Assembly: GCF_040049255.1 (NCBI RefSeq)
Contig: NZ_JBDZDR010000001.1
Location: 558,001 to 622,000 of the forward strand
DNA length: 64,000 nt
Direction: 5' to 3'
Origin: Pseudaminobacter sp040049255
GTDB taxonomy: Bacteria > Pseudomonadota > Alphaproteobacteria > Rhizobiales > Rhizobiaceae
Part shown: positions 62,652 to 64,000 of the stretch, in pieces
Position numbering within the stretch: position 1 is the first letter of the stretch
Layout of the letters: the number at the start of each line of letters is the position of its first letter
The notes under the pieces: generated by a model
Told to the model about the DNA's origin: nothing
The model's input: only the letters and a program-made list of their open reading frames with translations
Databases searched by the model: none
Program-made: the position numbers and the translations under genes

Positions 62652-63779
62652 CTACCCACCACGGACAGACGGATGCCAAAACGTGACGACCCTTTCCGCA
62701 AGGGCAACCACGCCATAGAATATTGAACCCGCAAGGGCCGCAACCGCGATCTCGGCCCAGACCATGTCGACGTTCATGCGCCCGACCTCGGTGGAGATGC
62801 GGAAGCCCATGCCCACCACCGGCGTGCCGAAGAACTCGGCGACGATGGCGCCGATGAGCGCCAGCGTCGAGTTGATCTTCAATGCGTTGAAGATGAAGGG
62901 CGCGGCCGCCGGCAGGCGCAGCTTCCGCAGCGTCTGCCAGTAGCCCGACGCATAGGTGCGCATCAGGTCGCGCTCCATGTGGCCGGAGGCGGCAAGCCCG
63001 GCTACCATGTTCACCAGCATGGGAAAGAAGGTCATGATGACCACCACCGCCGCCTTCGAATGCCAGTCGAAACCGAACCACATCACCATGATGGGCGCGA
63101 CGCCGATGATCGGCAGCGCGGAGACCATGTTGCCGATGGGCAAGAGCCCGCGCCGCAGGAAATCTACGCGGTCGGCGAGGATGGCGACGACGAAGCCCGC
63201 GCCGCAGCCCATGATGTAGCCGAAGATCACGGCGTGGAAGATGGTCTGGTTGACGTCCGCCCACAGCACCGGCAGCGAATTGGCGAAGCGGGCGGCGACC
63301 GCGCTGGGCGGCGGCAGCAGCACGAAGGGAATGCCCGCCCCGCGCGTCACCGTCTCCCAGATGATGAGGATCCACGCGCCGAAGATGGTCGGGATCAGCA
63401 ACCGGAGCAGCGTGTTGGCGGTGCGGTCTGCCGGCCGCATTGCCGAAAGCACGGTCACGCAGCGCCATGCCAGCAGCCAGGCCGCCCCTACCAGCAGGAA
63501 GAACGAGGCGTGCGCCGCCCCCTCGTTGCCGTAGATGCCCGAAATGAGCAGCCATGCCGCTCCATGCGCGCCGACGAAGAGGACCGCCGCCGCAAGCGCG
63601 GCCGACAGCGGCAACATGGACAGCAGAGCCGCCGCGCCGATCAGCACGAAAATCGCCGCTGTTGTGCCGGAGCCGAACGGTTCAGCGCCCTCGACGCCAG
63701 CAATGGGCAGCTTCGCGGCGGCAATCGCGCAGACGATGATCGCCAGCGCCGCCTGCCAGGAAATCCTGAACCCGCTCAT
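62652..63779 (-). CDS. ABC transporter permease with extended N-terminal membrane domain
   Basis: 375 residues. The C-terminal 260 are a standard SsuC/ThiX-like permease: IPTIFGAWILIIWETV, then the EAA loop DLMRTYASGYWQTLRKLRLP that contacts the ATPase. The first 110 residues add about four more hydrophobic helices (AALLSMLPLSAALAAAVLFV, FFLLVGAAWLLAWRCV), unusual for this family. It overlaps the upstream permease gene by four bases and lies 22 bases before the substrate-binding-protein gene. Confidence 0.9.
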   Translation of the reverse strand: MSGFRISWQAALAIIVCAIAAAKLPIAGVEGAEPFGSGTTAAIFVLIGAAALLSMLPLSAALAAAVLFVGAHGAAWLLISGIYGNEGAAHASFFLLVGAAWLLAWRCVTVLSAMRPADRTANTLLRLLIPTIFGAWILIIWETVTRGAGIPFVLLPPPSAVAARFANSLPVLWADVNQTIFHAVIFGYIMGCGAGFVVAILADRVDFLRRGLLPIGNMVSALPIIGVAPIMVMWFGFDWHSKAAVVVIMTFFPMLVNMVAGLAASGHMERDLMRTYASGYWQTLRKLRLPAAAPFIFNALKINSTLALIGAIVAEFFGTPVVGMGFRISTEVGRMNVDMVWAEIAVAALAGSIFYGVVALAERVVTFWHPSVRGG

Positions 63780-64000
63780 GCCGGCCTCCCGCCCATAGAA
63801 CGCTCGACAATGCGCCCGGCAACGCCCACCAGGGTGACAAGCAGCACCGCGACGATCGACCCGGCCACGAGCGCGGACCAGATGTCGATGGTCTGGCTGT
63901 AGTAGGAGCCGGCCAAGAGCTTGGCGCCGATGCCGGCCACCGCACCCGTGGGCAGTTCGGCAACGATGGCGCCGACAAGGCTTGCCGCGACCGCCACCTT
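63776..64000 (-). CDS. ABC transporter permease, C-terminal part (5' end beyond window)
   Basis: About 74 codons are visible, entering from the right edge as KVAVAASLVGAIVAELPTG, the segment that follows the EAA loop in SsuC/ThiX-type permeases. Two further hydrophobic helices (SALVAGSIVAVLLVTLVGVAG) and a basic tail RSMGGRPA follow. It is the second permease of the NMT1-type importer. The internal ATG at 63997 is not the start; the gene continues beyond the window. Confidence 0.88.
   Translation of the reverse strand, partial: KVAVAASLVGAIVAELPTGAVAGIGAKLLAGSYYSQTIDIWSALVAGSIVAVLLVTLVGVAGRIVERSMGGRPA

Overview
This window is a GC-rich stretch of ordinary chromosome from an alphaproteobacterium of the Rhizobiales, most likely Mesorhizobium or a close Phyllobacteriaceae relative. 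The grounds are the gene order around ftsZ/lpxC/bamD/recN/ligA, the long C-terminally extended FtsZ, the btaA-btaB betaine-lipid pair behind a Pho box, an ArsR-methyltransferase regulator next to metF, and several palindromic intergenic repeats of the type common in rhizobia. It holds no CRISPR array, phage, transposase or complete tRNA gene. Most genes are core genes with clear families.

Layout. About 1-24.6 kb is the division and cell wall (dcw) cluster, all on the minus strand. In transcription order it reads mraZ, rsmH, ftsL, ftsI, murE, murF, mraY, murD, ftsW, murG, murC, murB, ddlB, ftsQ, ftsA, ftsZ, then lpxC, bamD, recN and ligA (cut by the left edge). Most neighbours overlap by 1-4 bases. 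The mraZ promoter carries a 10-bp-phased array of TGGGN boxes. RNase P RNA (rnpB) lies just upstream, followed by a soluble-type lytic transglycosylase, an AmpD-like amidase, a TerB/DnaJ protein and a small lipoprotein.

About 28-38.5 kb runs mainly on the plus strand. It contains a fused HyuA-HyuB (5-oxoprolinase/hydantoinase) gene with two in-frame palindromic insertions, a 626-base repeat-rich gap ending in a Pho box, btaA-btaB, a minus-strand serine hydrolase, a GH25 muramidase lipoprotein and an MltB-type transglycosylase. About 38.6-50.3 kb holds a soluble FtsK-like translocase, a fold-type-III ornithine/lysine decarboxylase, a YeiH-type membrane protein with a LysR regulator, an EamA transporter, a 28-residue membrane peptide gene, metF with its ArsR-methyltransferase regulator and palindromic operator, tsaA/DUF2293, and a class IV aminotransferase resembling (R)-amine transaminases.

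About 50.3-64 kb holds a MOSC protein, a 138-bp hairpin-rich repeat element, a FabH-like synthase, tam, ettA, an ABC-2 exporter pair, an alpha/beta hydrolase, a CoA-transferase/ThDP-enzyme operon, a CHRD protein, and an NMT1-type ABC importer whose second permease runs off the right edge.

I see no convincing new defence or mobile system. The most unusual things are the two repeat elements translated inside the hydantoinase gene, the repeat cluster beside the btaA Pho box, the unannotated 28-residue peptide gene, the phased MraZ-box array over the dcw promoter, and the strong operator between the metF regulator and tsaA.
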